A stretch of 64,000 nucleotides of DNA, from contig NZ_ATVA01000002.1 of NCBI RefSeq assembly GCF_000420485.1, forward strand, positions 1-64,000, written 5' to 3'. Position 1 is the first letter of the stretch, and each line of letters begins with the position of its first letter. A program made the translations under genes and the position numbers. Shown piece after piece: positions 53,494 through 61,686 of the stretch. The stretch comes from Paucidesulfovibrio longus DSM 6739 (GTDB lineage: Bacteria; Desulfobacterota; Desulfovibrionia; Desulfovibrionales; Desulfovibrionaceae). A model generated the notes under the pieces. The model was not told where the DNA came from. It saw only the letters and a list, made by a program, of their open reading frames with translations, and ran no database searches.

Positions 53494-54450
53494 GTGCGAC
53501 ATTTTTTGAAATCGCTGTTGTTCCTGCTTGTTGCGCTGGCGCTGCCCGTCTGGGCGGGAGCCGCGGAAGAGCCCGTCCCGGCTGCCGACACGGCCCAGAC
53601 CCCGGCCCCGGCTTCGGCCGCCGCGCAGGAAGAGATTTTCGTCCTGGCCCATCCGACCGACGTGGCCCTGGGCCAGCCCTTTGCCGTGCGCCTGACGTCC
53701 AGCCGCCCCCTGGACCAGGTCGAGGTCCGCTGGCAGGGCAAGACCGTGCATCCCTCGGTGGGCGTCTGGAACGGCAAGTACGTGGCCCTGGCCCTGCTCG
53801 GCACGGACGTGCTGCATTCCAAGCCGGGCATGCAGGAGCTCGAGGTTTCGGCGCGGGTGGACGGCGAGGTGCGCGAATTCAAGCGGCCCGTGGCCGTGAA
53901 GAGCAAGAAATATCCGGAACAGCGCCTGACCCTGGAGCAGAAGATGGTCACGGCGCCGTCCACGGAGGGCGCGCGTATCGCCCAGGACCGCAAGCACGTG
54001 GCCGCGGCCCTGGCGACCATGAGCCCGGAGCGGCGCTGGGCCTTGCCCATGCTCAGCCCCGTGCCCGGCATCGTCACCAGCCAATACGGCTACCGGCGCA
54101 TCCTCAACGGCCAGCCCAAGAACCCGCACCGGGGGCTGGACATGCGCGCCGCCCTGGGCGAGCCCGTGCACGCCTGCGCGGACGGCGTCGTCGTGCTCGC
54201 GGAGGAGCACTACTACGCGGGCAATAGCGTCTACGTCGATCACGGCAACGGGGTGGTCTCCATGTACTTTCATCTTTCCAAGCTAAAGGTTACTGTGGGC
54301 CAAACCGTGCAGCGCGGCGACGTGGTCGGGCTGGCCGGGGCCACGGGCCGGGCCACCGGGCCGCATCTGCACTTCGGCGTGGCCGTGCAGGGACTCATGG
54401 TGGATCCGCAGACCCTGGTTTCGTCCGACGCGGACGCGCTGCTGGAATAG
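53494..54450 (+). CDS. Exported M23 (LytM) family metallopeptidase
   Basis: A 318-residue protein with GTG start after GAGGAG. Signal peptide (about 1-22), Ala/Pro-rich linker, an Ig-like region (about 45-130), then the LytM domain (about 175-310) with zinc ligands in HRGLDMRAA and GPHLHFGV and a strand HYYAGNSVYVDHGNGV. It cleaves peptidoglycan cross-links or activates amidases in the periplasm. It is placed inside the xseA-xseB-ispA-dxs run, separated by a small GGCCGC hairpin after xseA. Confidence 0.92.
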   Translation: MRHFLKSLLFLLVALALPVWAGAAEEPVPAADTAQTPAPASAAAQEEIFVLAHPTDVALGQPFAVRLTSSRPLDQVEVRWQGKTVHPSVGVWNGKYVALALLGTDVLHSKPGMQELEVSARVDGEVREFKRPVAVKSKKYPEQRLTLEQKMVTAPSTEGARIAQDRKHVAAALATMSPERRWALPMLSPVPGIVTSQYGYRRILNGQPKNPHRGLDMRAALGEPVHACADGVVVLAEEHYYAGNSVYVDHGNGVVSMYFHLSKLKVTVGQTVQRGDVVGLAGATGRATGPHLHFGVAVQGLMVDPQTLVSSDADALLE

Positions 54451-54460
54451 GGGAACGGGC

Positions 54461-54697
54461 ATGGCGAAAGCGAAAGCGACCTACGAAGACAAGCTCGCAA
54501 GGCTCACGGCCATTGTCGAGGAGCTGGAACAAGGCGACGCCGCGCTGGAACGCGGGGTGGAGCTTTACAAGGAAGGGCTGGCCCTGGCGCGCGACTGCTC
54601 GGCGCGGCTGGAAGCGGCCCGCAACGAGGTCCGGCTGGTGGGGCGGGAGCTTCTGACGACTTTCGACGAAAACGCGGACAGCGGGGACGGCGAATGA
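54461..54697 (+). CDS. xseB: Exodeoxyribonuclease VII small subunit
   Basis: A 78-residue protein, the normal XseB size, with the family core YEDKLARLTAIVEELEQGDAAL and LYKEGLALARDCSARLE. It forms the complex with XseA, whose gene is 1 kb upstream. It overlaps the ispA start by four bases (ATGA). Confidence 0.95.
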   Translation: MAKAKATYEDKLARLTAIVEELEQGDAALERGVELYKEGLALARDCSARLEAARNEVRLVGRELLTTFDENADSGDGE

Positions 54698-55599
54698 GCA
54701 AGCAGAACGGCATCAAGGACAAGCTGGCCGCGCGGGCCAGGGAAGTGGACGGATTCCTTTGCGGATGCCTGGAGGGGCGCGGCTTTCCGGCGCGTCTGCG
54801 GGAATCTATGGAATACAGCCTCATGGCGGGCGGCAAGCGGCTGCGGCCCGTGCTGCTGCTTTCCTTCGTGCGCCTGCTGGGCGGGGACGCGGACGCTGCC
54901 TTGCCCTTTGCGGCCAGCCTGGAAATGATCCACACCTACTCGCTGATCCACGACGACCTGCCCGCCATGGACGACGACGACCTGCGGCGCGGACGGCCCT
55001 CGAACCACAAGCGCTTCGACGAGGCCACGGCCATTCTCGCCGGGGACGGCCTGCTCACGGAGTCCTTCGGCTTCATGCTCGACGCGGCCCTGGAACGGGG
55101 CCTGCCTTCCACGGTCGTGCTCCAGGCCATGCGCATGATGGTCCGTTCCGCAGGCTGCGAAGGCATGGTCGGCGGGCAGGCGCTGGACATGCAGATGACC
55201 GGCGGGAAGGACACGGGGCTGGACGAGCTGCGCGCCATGCACGCCATGAAGACCGGGGCGCTGCTCACGGCTTCCTGCGCCTGCGGCGCGATCCTCGCGG
55301 GCGCGCCCCTGGAGGATCTGCGCCGGGCAACGGCCTACGGCAAGGAAATCGGCGTGGCCTTCCAAATCGTGGACGACGTGCTCGACGTGGTCGGGGACGA
55401 GGCCAGCCTGGGCAAGCCCGTGGGCAGCGACGAGGCCAACGGCAAGATCACCTATCCGAGCCTCGTGGGCCTGGACCGCAGCCGCGCCATGGCCGGGGAC
55501 CACATTGCCGAGGCCCTGCGCCAGTTGGAGCCCTATGCCGGGCCGGAACGCGAATTTCTAGAGGAGCTGGCCCGTTACATCGTCGAACGGGTCCAGTGA
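54694..55599 (+). CDS. ispA: Polyprenyl (farnesyl/geranyl) diphosphate synthase
   Basis: A 301-residue protein with the first Asp-rich motif DDLPAMDDDDLRRGRPS, the second QIVDDVLDVVGDE, and MAGGKRLRP and GGQALDM. It condenses IPP with DMAPP/GPP to C15 (or C20) in isoprenoid biosynthesis. Overlaps xseB and is followed 17 bases later by dxs, the classic xseB-ispA-dxs order. Confidence 0.95.
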   Translation: MSKQNGIKDKLAARAREVDGFLCGCLEGRGFPARLRESMEYSLMAGGKRLRPVLLLSFVRLLGGDADAALPFAASLEMIHTYSLIHDDLPAMDDDDLRRGRPSNHKRFDEATAILAGDGLLTESFGFMLDAALERGLPSTVVLQAMRMMVRSAGCEGMVGGQALDMQMTGGKDTGLDELRAMHAMKTGALLTASCACGAILAGAPLEDLRRATAYGKEIGVAFQIVDDVLDVVGDEASLGKPVGSDEANGKITYPSLVGLDRSRAMAGDHIAEALRQLEPYAGPEREFLEELARYIVERVQ

Positions 55600-55616
55600 C
55601 AGAGCAGCGGAGCCCC

Positions 55617-57515
55617 ATGAGCCATTTCAAGAATCTCAAGCTGTTGCCGGGCGTGAAACGTCCGTCGGACGTGCGCCGGCTTTCCCTGTCCGAGCTGGAC
55701 GTCATGGCCGCCGAGCTTCGGGAGGTGATCATCTCCCAGGTTTCCCAGTCCGGCGGCCACCTCGCCCCGAACCTGGGCACCGTGGAGCTGACCCTGGCGC
55801 TTTTCCGGGCCTTTGATTTCGAGAAAGACAAGATCGTCTGGGACGTGGGCCATCAGGCCTACGCCCACAAGATCCTCTCCGGCAGGCTGGAGCGGTTCCA
55901 CACCCTGCGCCAGTTCGGCGGCATCAGCGGGTTTCCGCGCATGGCCGAAAGCCCCTACGACCATTTCGGGGTCGGCCATTCCTCCACGTCCATCTCCGCA
56001 GGCCTGGGCATCGCCACGGCGCGCGACCTCGCAGGGGAGGACTACAACGTCGTCTCGGTCATCGGGGACGGCTCCCTCACGGCCGGGCTGGCCTTCGAGG
56101 GCCTGAACCAGGCGGGCGACCTGGAGCGCCCCTTCATCGTGGTGCTCAACGACAACGAGATGTCCATCTCCACCAACGTGGGCGCGCTCTCGCGCTTCCT
56201 CTCGCGCACGGTCTCGGCCCCTATGTTCGTGCGCTGGAAGGACTACGTGGAGCGGCGCATCAAGGACATTCCGCGCATCGGCGACGAGCTGCACCACTGG
56301 GCCAAGCGCGGCAAGGACTCGGTCAAGAGCTTCTTCACGCCGGGCATGCTCTTCGAGGCCTTCCGCTTCAACTACGTCGGCCCCATCGACGGGCACGACA
56401 TCGGCGCGCTCGTGGACACCTTCGAGCAGGTCCAGCGCATCAACACGCCCGTGCTGGTGCACGTGATGACCAAGAAGGGCAAGGGCTACAAGCCCGCCGA
56501 GGACAACCCGACCTATTTCCACGGCGTGGGCCGGTTCATGCCCGAAACAGGGCTCGCCCCCAAGCCCGCGCCCGGCGGCTGGGCCTCCTACACGGAGGTC
56601 TTCGGCGCGACGCTCTGCGCCCTGGCCCAGAAGGACGAGAAGATCGTGACCATCACGGCGGCCATGCCCGAAGGCACGGGCACGGACTGCTTCCGCAGCC
56701 GCTTTCCGGAACGGTTCGTGGATGTGGGCATCTGCGAGCAGCACGCCGTGACCTTTGCCGCGGGCCTGGCCACGCGCGGGTTCAAGCCCGCCGTGTCCAT
56801 CTATTCCACCTTCCTTCAGCGCTCCTACGACCAGATCGTGCACGACGTCTGCCTCCAGAACCTGAACGTGAAGTTCTTCATGGACCGGGGCGGGCTCGTG
56901 GGCGCGGACGGCGCCACCCACCACGGGGCCTTCGACCTCTCCTTCCTGCGGCACATCCCGAACATGGTGCTCATGGCCCCCAAGGACGAGAACGAACTGG
57001 CCCGGATGATGGCCACGGCCTTTGCCGTGCAGGGGCCGGTGGCCGTGCGCTACCCGCGCGGCACCGGAGCGGGCGTTGCCGTCGAGCCGGAGATGCGGCC
57101 CCTGGAGCTGGGACGCGGAGAACTGGAACGCGACGGCAGGGACGGCCTGATCGTGGCCCTCGGCTCGCGCGTCTACCCCTCGCTGGAAGCGGCCTTGGAG
57201 CTGGCCGAGAACGGCGGGCCGGACATGGCCGTGTTCAACGCCCGCTTCGTCAAGCCGCTGCCCGTGGAGCAGCTTCTCGAGCTGGCCGCGCGCTTCAAGC
57301 GCATCGTCATCGTGGAAGAGAACGCGGCCCAGGGCGGCTTCTCCTCGGCCGTGCTCGAAGCCCTGGCCGACAACGACATGCTGGACGGCCTGCGCATCAA
57401 GCGGCTGGCCCTGCCCGATCATTTCGTGGAGCACGGAACCCAGAAGGAACTGCGCGCCATGCTCGGCATCGACAAGAACGGCATCAAGAAGGCCGCGCAG
57501 GAAATCACCGCGTGA
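55617..57515 (+). CDS. dxs: 1-deoxy-D-xylulose-5-phosphate synthase
   Basis: A 632-residue thiamine-diphosphate enzyme. It has SGGHLAPNLGTVELT, WDVGHQAYAHKIL, the ThDP motif GDGSLTAGLAFEGLNQAG through LNDNEMSIS, the transketolase pyrimidine part (DVGICEQHAVTFAAGLA, DRGGLVGADGATHHGAFDLS) and C-terminal RFVKPLP. It makes DXP from pyruvate and glyceraldehyde 3-phosphate for the MEP pathway. The start ATG at 55617 was chosen over a longer open frame in ispA. Its stop overlaps the GTG of the next gene. Confidence 0.97.
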   Translation: MSHFKNLKLLPGVKRPSDVRRLSLSELDVMAAELREVIISQVSQSGGHLAPNLGTVELTLALFRAFDFEKDKIVWDVGHQAYAHKILSGRLERFHTLRQFGGISGFPRMAESPYDHFGVGHSSTSISAGLGIATARDLAGEDYNVVSVIGDGSLTAGLAFEGLNQAGDLERPFIVVLNDNEMSISTNVGALSRFLSRTVSAPMFVRWKDYVERRIKDIPRIGDELHHWAKRGKDSVKSFFTPGMLFEAFRFNYVGPIDGHDIGALVDTFEQVQRINTPVLVHVMTKKGKGYKPAEDNPTYFHGVGRFMPETGLAPKPAPGGWASYTEVFGATLCALAQKDEKIVTITAAMPEGTGTDCFRSRFPERFVDVGICEQHAVTFAAGLATRGFKPAVSIYSTFLQRSYDQIVHDVCLQNLNVKFFMDRGGLVGADGATHHGAFDLSFLRHIPNMVLMAPKDENELARMMATAFAVQGPVAVRYPRGTGAGVAVEPEMRPLELGRGELERDGRDGLIVALGSRVYPSLEAALELAENGGPDMAVFNARFVKPLPVEQLLELAARFKRIVIVEENAAQGGFSSAVLEALADNDMLDGLRIKRLALPDHFVEHGTQKELRAMLGIDKNGIKKAAQEITA

Positions 57516-58021
57516 AGCTCCTGCCGCGGCAAGGCTCGGCCCGGCGGGCGGCCTCGCGTGGGCCGCGCGCGGCTGCCCAATACGGCTTTTCCCTTTTTCG
57601 GCGCTCCTGCGGCGTGCTGGTCCCGCTCCTGCTCTGCTGGCTGGCCACGGGCTGCGCCCAGCGCTACGCGCCCGGCGACTCGGCCTGCCCCGCGCAGACC
57701 TGGCAGGACGTGGCCGAGATCGTGCGCAGCGAGCCAGCGCCGCCGAACAGCGGCGGCAGTCCCGGCGGCGCAGGGGCGCGGCCGTTCGTGGTCGAGTTCC
57801 GCATCGTGGGCGACGCAGCCCCGGAAAACAGCGCGGTGCGGCGGCGCACCACCCCCTTCATGCTGACGCTGGGCGCGGGCGGCCTGCCGGACGAGGAATA
57901 CGTCCGGCGCAACGGCCTGAGCCTGGGTGCCAAGCTGCCCGTGCGCATCACCGAAGGATTTCCCGAAGACCGCTGGACCTACTGCGGAGGCGTGCAGATC
58001 CGCTTCGAGGGGCTGCGCTAG
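57512..58021 (+). CDS. Small lipoprotein of unknown function
   Basis: A 169-residue protein with GTG start overlapping the dxs stop (GTGA). A long basic N-terminus precedes the hydrophobic core and lipobox LLLCWLATGC (Cys48). The mature part is a small beta-rich domain (PFVVEFRIVGDAAPEN, RRTTPFMLTLGAGGLPDEEYV). I do not recognise it. The GTG start gives an unusually long signal N-region, so a later internal start is possible. Confidence 0.72.
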   Translation: MKLLPRQGSARRAASRGPRAAAQYGFSLFRRSCGVLVPLLLCWLATGCAQRYAPGDSACPAQTWQDVAEIVRSEPAPPNSGGSPGGAGARPFVVEFRIVGDAAPENSAVRRRTTPFMLTLGAGGLPDEEYVRRNGLSLGAKLPVRITEGFPEDRWTYCGGVQIRFEGLR

Positions 58022-58038
58022 GGCGCGGGAGCGCATGC

Positions 58039-58073
58039 AAAAGGCCGGGAAGCGTGTCGCTTCCCGGCCTTTT
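58039..58073. terminator. Bidirectional terminator between the lipoprotein and YchJ-like genes
   Basis: AAAAGGCCGGGAAGCG, loop TGT, CGCTTCCCGGCCTTTT: perfect 16-bp stem with A-run and T-run arms, between convergent genes. Confidence 0.93.
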
Positions 58074-58096
58074 CGCTTTCTGTTCCGGTCCGTCGG

Positions 58097-58582
58097 CTAC
58101 TTTCCGCAGCACTTCTTGTACTTTTTGCCGCTGCCGCAGGGGCAGGGCTCGTTGCGGCCGACCTTGGGCTCGGCCCGGCGCTGGGGCTCGCCGCGCACCT
58201 CGCCGTCCACGTAGATCCACTTGCCTTCCAGCTTGCGGAAGGTGCCCAGCTCGCGGTGGGCCTGGCGCATGCCGGACTGGGTGTAGCGGGCGATGAAATC
58301 CACCTTCCCGGCCTCGTCGCTCTCGCCGCCGTCTTCGGTGGCCACGATCTCAAGGCCGTCCCACTGTGCGCTTTCGGACCATTTCCGGGCCGAGTCGATG
58401 TCGAACTGTTCCCGCTCTTCGGGCAGCAGGGTGTCGCGCAGGTATTCGAGCTTTCCCGTGGCGTAGGCCGTGTACCGGGAGCGCATCAGGGCCTCGGCCG
58501 TGGGGGCGTCGGCAGCGCCTTCGATGTAGGGTCCGCAGCATTCGGCAAGGGCTTTGCCGCTTCCGCAGGCGCAATTGCTCAT
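58097..58582 (-). CDS. YchJ-like protein with SEC-C zinc motifs at both ends
   Basis: A 161-residue protein. An N-terminal SEC-C motif ([15 protein letters not shown]), a NTF2-like YchJ middle domain ([56 protein letters not shown]) and a C-terminal SEC-C motif ([17 protein letters not shown]). SEC-C motifs bind zinc and often contact ribosomes or SecA-type partners. The exact role of YchJ is unknown. Start ATG at 58582 after GGAGGA. Confidence 0.9.
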   Translation of the reverse strand: MSNCACGSGKALAECCGPYIEGAADAPTAEALMRSRYTAYATGKLEYLRDTLLPEEREQFDIDSARKWSESAQWDGLEIVATEDGGESDEAGKVDFIARYTQSGMRQAHRELGTFRKLEGKWIYVDGEVRGEPQRRAEPKVGRNEPCPCGSGKKYKKCCGK

Positions 58583-58757
58583 ATCTTTTTCCTCCGTCGC
58601 TCAAGGCGCGTGTGGTTTTGCGCGGTTGTAGCGGATTCCGCGCCGGATGGAAAGCGCGCGCCGCGCTCCCCGCGCAGTGCGGCATCCGTTTTCTGCCGCC
58701 GGAGGCATGCCTTTTCCAGGCTTATCAATCGCCGGGGAATCTGGTATCCCTGCGGCC

Positions 58758-59183
58758 ATGCTGTACGTTTCCGAAGGGCTCTCCATTCCTCTCAAGGAGA
58801 TCAGGATATCGGCGGTGCGCTCGTCCGGGCCGGGAGGCCAGCACGTGAACACCACGGCCACCAAGGCGGTGCTGCGTTTCGACCTGGAGCGCAGCGGCGC
58901 CTTGACCCCGTTTCAGAAAATGATCCTGAAGGGCAAGCTGCGCAGGCGCATCGGCAAGGACGGTTGCCTGACCCTGAGCTGCCAGGTGCACCGCAGCTTC
59001 GAACAGAACCGCGAGGAAGTGCTGCGCCGTTTCGCACGCCTTGTGGACGAGGCCCTGACCCCGGTGCTGGAGCGAATCCGGCCCCGCGTCCCCGGCGGCC
59101 AGCGCCGCAAGCGGGTGGAAGCCAAGAAACGCCGCGCCTCCATCAAGAAGACGCGCGGCCCCGTGCGCGGCGAGGACCATTGA
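58758..59183 (+). CDS. arfB: ArfB-like peptidyl-tRNA hydrolase (GGQ domain)
   Basis: A 141-residue protein with the release-factor GGQ loop RSSGPGGQHVNTT (GGQ at 26-28) and a basic C-terminal tail (RRKRVEAKKRRASIKKTRG) that binds the mRNA channel. ArfB rescues stalled ribosomes by hydrolysing peptidyl-tRNA. The ATG at 58758 gives the standard opening; the frame is open further upstream to 58647. Confidence 0.93.
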   Translation: MLYVSEGLSIPLKEIRISAVRSSGPGGQHVNTTATKAVLRFDLERSGALTPFQKMILKGKLRRRIGKDGCLTLSCQVHRSFEQNREEVLRRFARLVDEALTPVLERIRPRVPGGQRRKRVEAKKRRASIKKTRGPVRGEDH

Positions 59184-59273
59184 TCCTTGCCCCGACGAGA
59201 ATCCGGAACCTGACCCGACCCGACGGCAACCCCTTCCGGCGCATCGCCGCCGACCAAACGGAGCATCCCGCCC

Positions 59274-59807
59274 ATGGCGCCTGAGTTCGATCTCTTTCTT
59301 CTGGAGGACATGGACAAGTACCAGGTCCGCGAATACGTCTCGACCCTGCTCTGGCAGATCCGCATCTGCGACGCCTTCTGGTTCCTGAACGTGGAGCAGC
59401 GCCACGGCCTGGCCGAGGCCGAGAAGATCAACGAGCTGGTCTGGGACAAGGTCGGCGCTCTGGCCGCGCGCGACATCGTGGAACGGTTCGGCCCGTTCGA
59501 GGACTCGCCTCGCGGCTTCTGGGAAGCCTACGAATATCTTTGCTGGTCGCCCATGGTCGAGTATCAGGTCGAGGAAGAGGAGGACGCGCTCACGGTCACG
59601 GTGCGTTCCTGCCCGGCCCAGGCGGGCCGCCGCAAGCACGGCCTGGGACCGTATGCCTGCCGGGAGATGCACGGCGGGGAATACCGCCGCTTCGCCGAGC
59701 TGGCCGCGCCTTCCGTGCGGGTGGAATGCGTGCATGCGCCCCCGGACGACACGGAGCGCGACTACGACTGCCGCTGGCGGTTCGCGGCCCGCAAATCCGG
59801 GGACTAG
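59274..59807 (+). CDS. Conserved small protein of unknown function
   Basis: A 177-residue soluble protein. The N-terminal half is helical (MDKYQVREYVSTLLWQIRICDAFWFLNVEQRHGLAEAEKIN), followed by ARDIVERFG. The C-terminal half has strands (EEEEDALTVTVRSCPAQ) and three Cys, ending CRWRF. The layout resembles the family formerly linked to L-2-amino-thiazoline-4-carboxylate hydrolase, but this is a weak impression. It overlaps by four bases the 3' end of the convergent isomerase-like gene. Confidence 0.8.
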   Translation: MAPEFDLFLLEDMDKYQVREYVSTLLWQIRICDAFWFLNVEQRHGLAEAEKINELVWDKVGALAARDIVERFGPFEDSPRGFWEAYEYLCWSPMVEYQVEEEEDALTVTVRSCPAQAGRRKHGLGPYACREMHGGEYRRFAELAAPSVRVECVHAPPDDTERDYDCRWRFAARKSGD

Positions 59808-60628
59808 CCCCGGTCCCAGGGCCAGACCGGGCCGAGCGTCTTCAGGCTCGTTTCCACATCCCTCTCGAAATTCACTTCCAGGGTGACCACGGGACGCGGC
59901 GTGTCCGGATGGCTGCGCAGCAGCGCGTCGAAGAGCCGGGCGAAATCGATGCGCCCCTGGCCCACTCCCTTGTGCTGGTCCGCCGTGCCGTCGTTGTCGT
60001 GCAGGTGCATCTGGCCCAGGCGCGCGCCCAGCCGCCGCACCCAGTCCTCCGGCGGCGTCCTGCCGAAGACGTGCATGTGTCCGGCGTCCAGGCACCAGCC
60101 CGCCTTGCCGTCCAGCGCCTCGAGGAGCGGGGCGAGCTGGCCGGGGCGTTCGTGGCAGATGTTCTCCAGCATGATCCTCGTACCCTGGTCCCGCGCGGTC
60201 CGGGCCGTCCAATCCATCAGCGGCAGCGCCCGCTCGTTCCAGGCCGCGTACTGCGCATCCGTCATGTATTCGGGCTGCCCGCCGTGGACCACCACGCAGA
60301 CGGGCCGCAGCGTTTCGCAGAGCCGCAGGGTCCGCTCCAGGGCCGTGCGGGCCCGGCTGCGCTCGCGTTCGTCCTGCGATCCGAAGTTCAGGCCGAGAAA
60401 GGGCGCGTGCACCGTGCAGGGCAGTCCGCGTTTTGCCAGGGCCTCGGCTGCGGGGCGCAGGTCGGAAGGTTCGAGCTGCTCGGCCTGGGCGGCGTCGAAG
60501 CATATTTCCGGCCGCATGCCGCGCTGGACGAAGAGTTCCAGCGCTCCCTTGATCAACCGGGAGTAGGGGAGCTTGACGAAGAAACGGTCCAGGGGAAGTC
60601 CGGGAAGGGTGGGGGAGGAAGAATTCAT
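59804..60628 (-). CDS. Sugar phosphate isomerase/epimerase-like TIM-barrel protein
   Basis: A 274-residue xylose-isomerase-like (AP endonuclease 2) TIM barrel. It has TVHAPFLGLNFGSQD, VVHGGQPEYM, IMLENICHE, GWCLDAGHMHVFG, MHLHDNDGT and VTLEVNFER, with metal-binding Glu, His and Asp at the strand ends. The substrate is unknown. It is convergent with and overlaps the previous gene by four bases. A -10 box TATAAT (minus strand, 60740-60745) lies 112 bases upstream but without a good -35. Confidence 0.88.
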   Translation of the reverse strand: MNSSSPTLPGLPLDRFFVKLPYSRLIKGALELFVQRGMRPEICFDAAQAEQLEPSDLRPAAEALAKRGLPCTVHAPFLGLNFGSQDERERSRARTALERTLRLCETLRPVCVVVHGGQPEYMTDAQYAAWNERALPLMDWTARTARDQGTRIMLENICHERPGQLAPLLEALDGKAGWCLDAGHMHVFGRTPPEDWVRRLGARLGQMHLHDNDGTADQHKGVGQGRIDFARLFDALLRSHPDTPRPVVTLEVNFERDVETSLKTLGPVWPWDRG

Positions 60629-60739
60629 GCCCGCAGGCTAGCGCGGGGGAGCCGCGCAGGCAAGCGCATTCCTCTGCTGCCGGACGGGCTCCATCCGGGC
60701 AGCTGCGAATGGTGAAAGCGGCGGCGCGCTTTAAATATG

Positions 60740-60745
60740 ATTATA
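60740..60745 (-). promoter_or_regulatory. Consensus -10 box TATAAT upstream of the isomerase-like gene
   Basis: A perfect TATAAT on the minus strand in an AT-rich stretch (60730-60770) between the MlaA gene and the isomerase-like gene. No convincing -35 hexamer at 16-18 bases. Confidence 0.4.
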
Positions 60746-60816
60746 TGTCTATGTATTGATTTTCTTTGCCGCCGGGCCGCAGCGGACTATTCCGGTCAGA
60801 CCCGGCAGGAGAGCAG

Positions 60817-61686
60817 CTATTTCTCCACGTCCAGGTCGCGTTTCTTGGAGTAGAGGAAGCGCAGGAAATCGTACTCGAAGGGCGTGCCCGTGCTGTGGTA
60901 GCGGAAGGGCATCCGCGCGCGCTTGTCCACGGCGCGGACCACGGTGTTCGCCTGGCGCACGGGGTTGCGGTCGCCCGCGTCCGCGGCGTCGTAGATCATC
61001 TCCATCTCGTAATAGCTGAAGACCATGTCCACGGCGGTTCCGAGGGTATCGCGCGCGTTGGACGGGCCGTACACCGGCAGGACCACGTATGGCCCCTTGC
61101 CCATGCCCCAGACGCCGAGGGTCTGGCCGAAGTCTTCGTCCTGGCGGGCAATGCCCATGTCCGAGGCCGGGTCCAGGAAGCCGGCGACCCCCAGGGTGGA
61201 GTTCATCACGAAGCGTCCCAGGGTGACGCCGCTCTTGCGCAGCTTGCCCTGGAGCAGGCAGTTCAGCAGGGTCGGCACCTCGTTGAGGTTGTCGATGGCG
61301 TTGGATACGCCGTCGCGCACGCCCTGGGGCAGCACGAATTCGTAGCTGCGCACCAGGGGCAGGAACACGGCTTCGTCGAAGTTCGCGTTGAATTCGTAGA
61401 TGGCCCGGTTCATCCGTTCCAGGGGGTCGGGAACGTAGAGGAAGGAATCCCGCGTTGGATGCTGCGCGGCCTGCTCCGAAACCACGTGGGAAACGGGCGT
61501 GCGGAAGGGGGCGCGGTCTTGTGTTCCGCTCTGCGCGGCCGGGCCGGGAGCCAGCTCCGGAACCTGGACCCGCGCGGCGCAGCCCGCGCACAGAAGGACC
61601 GCCAGGAGCAGCGCCGCACGGAGCAGGCCGGGCCGGGGCCGGACCGGGGAAGGGCTGGGCATGGTCAGGCGGACGCGGCTAGACAC
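60817..61686 (-). CDS. mlaA: MlaA (VacJ) family outer-membrane lipoprotein
   Basis: A 289-residue protein. The GTG start at 61686 has GGAGG 6 bases upstream; an ATG at 61662 is a weaker choice. Lipobox LLLAVLLCAGC, then MlaA features: DPLERMNRAIYEFNANFDEAVFLP, GVRDGVSNAIDNLNEVPTLLNCLLQGK, RFVMNSTLGVAGFLDPASDMG, FGQTLGVWGMGKGPYVVLPVYGPS. MlaA removes phospholipid from the outer leaflet of the outer membrane. The start overlaps the stop of the exported hydrolase gene by eight bases, so the two are translated together. Confidence 0.96.
   Translation of the reverse strand: MSSRVRLTMPSPSPVRPRPGLLRAALLLAVLLCAGCAARVQVPELAPGPAAQSGTQDRAPFRTPVSHVVSEQAAQHPTRDSFLYVPDPLERMNRAIYEFNANFDEAVFLPLVRSYEFVLPQGVRDGVSNAIDNLNEVPTLLNCLLQGKLRKSGVTLGRFVMNSTLGVAGFLDPASDMGIARQDEDFGQTLGVWGMGKGPYVVLPVYGPSNARDTLGTAVDMVFSYYEMEMIYDAADAGDRNPVRQANTVVRAVDKRARMPFRYHSTGTPFEYDFLRFLYSKKRDLDVEK

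Noticed and set aside
60735-60752. ATGATTAT sequence resembling the CATGATTATG sites of the Mo/W island
   Set aside because: It lacks the second repeat at the right spacing and is explained by a -10 box in an AT-rich stretch.
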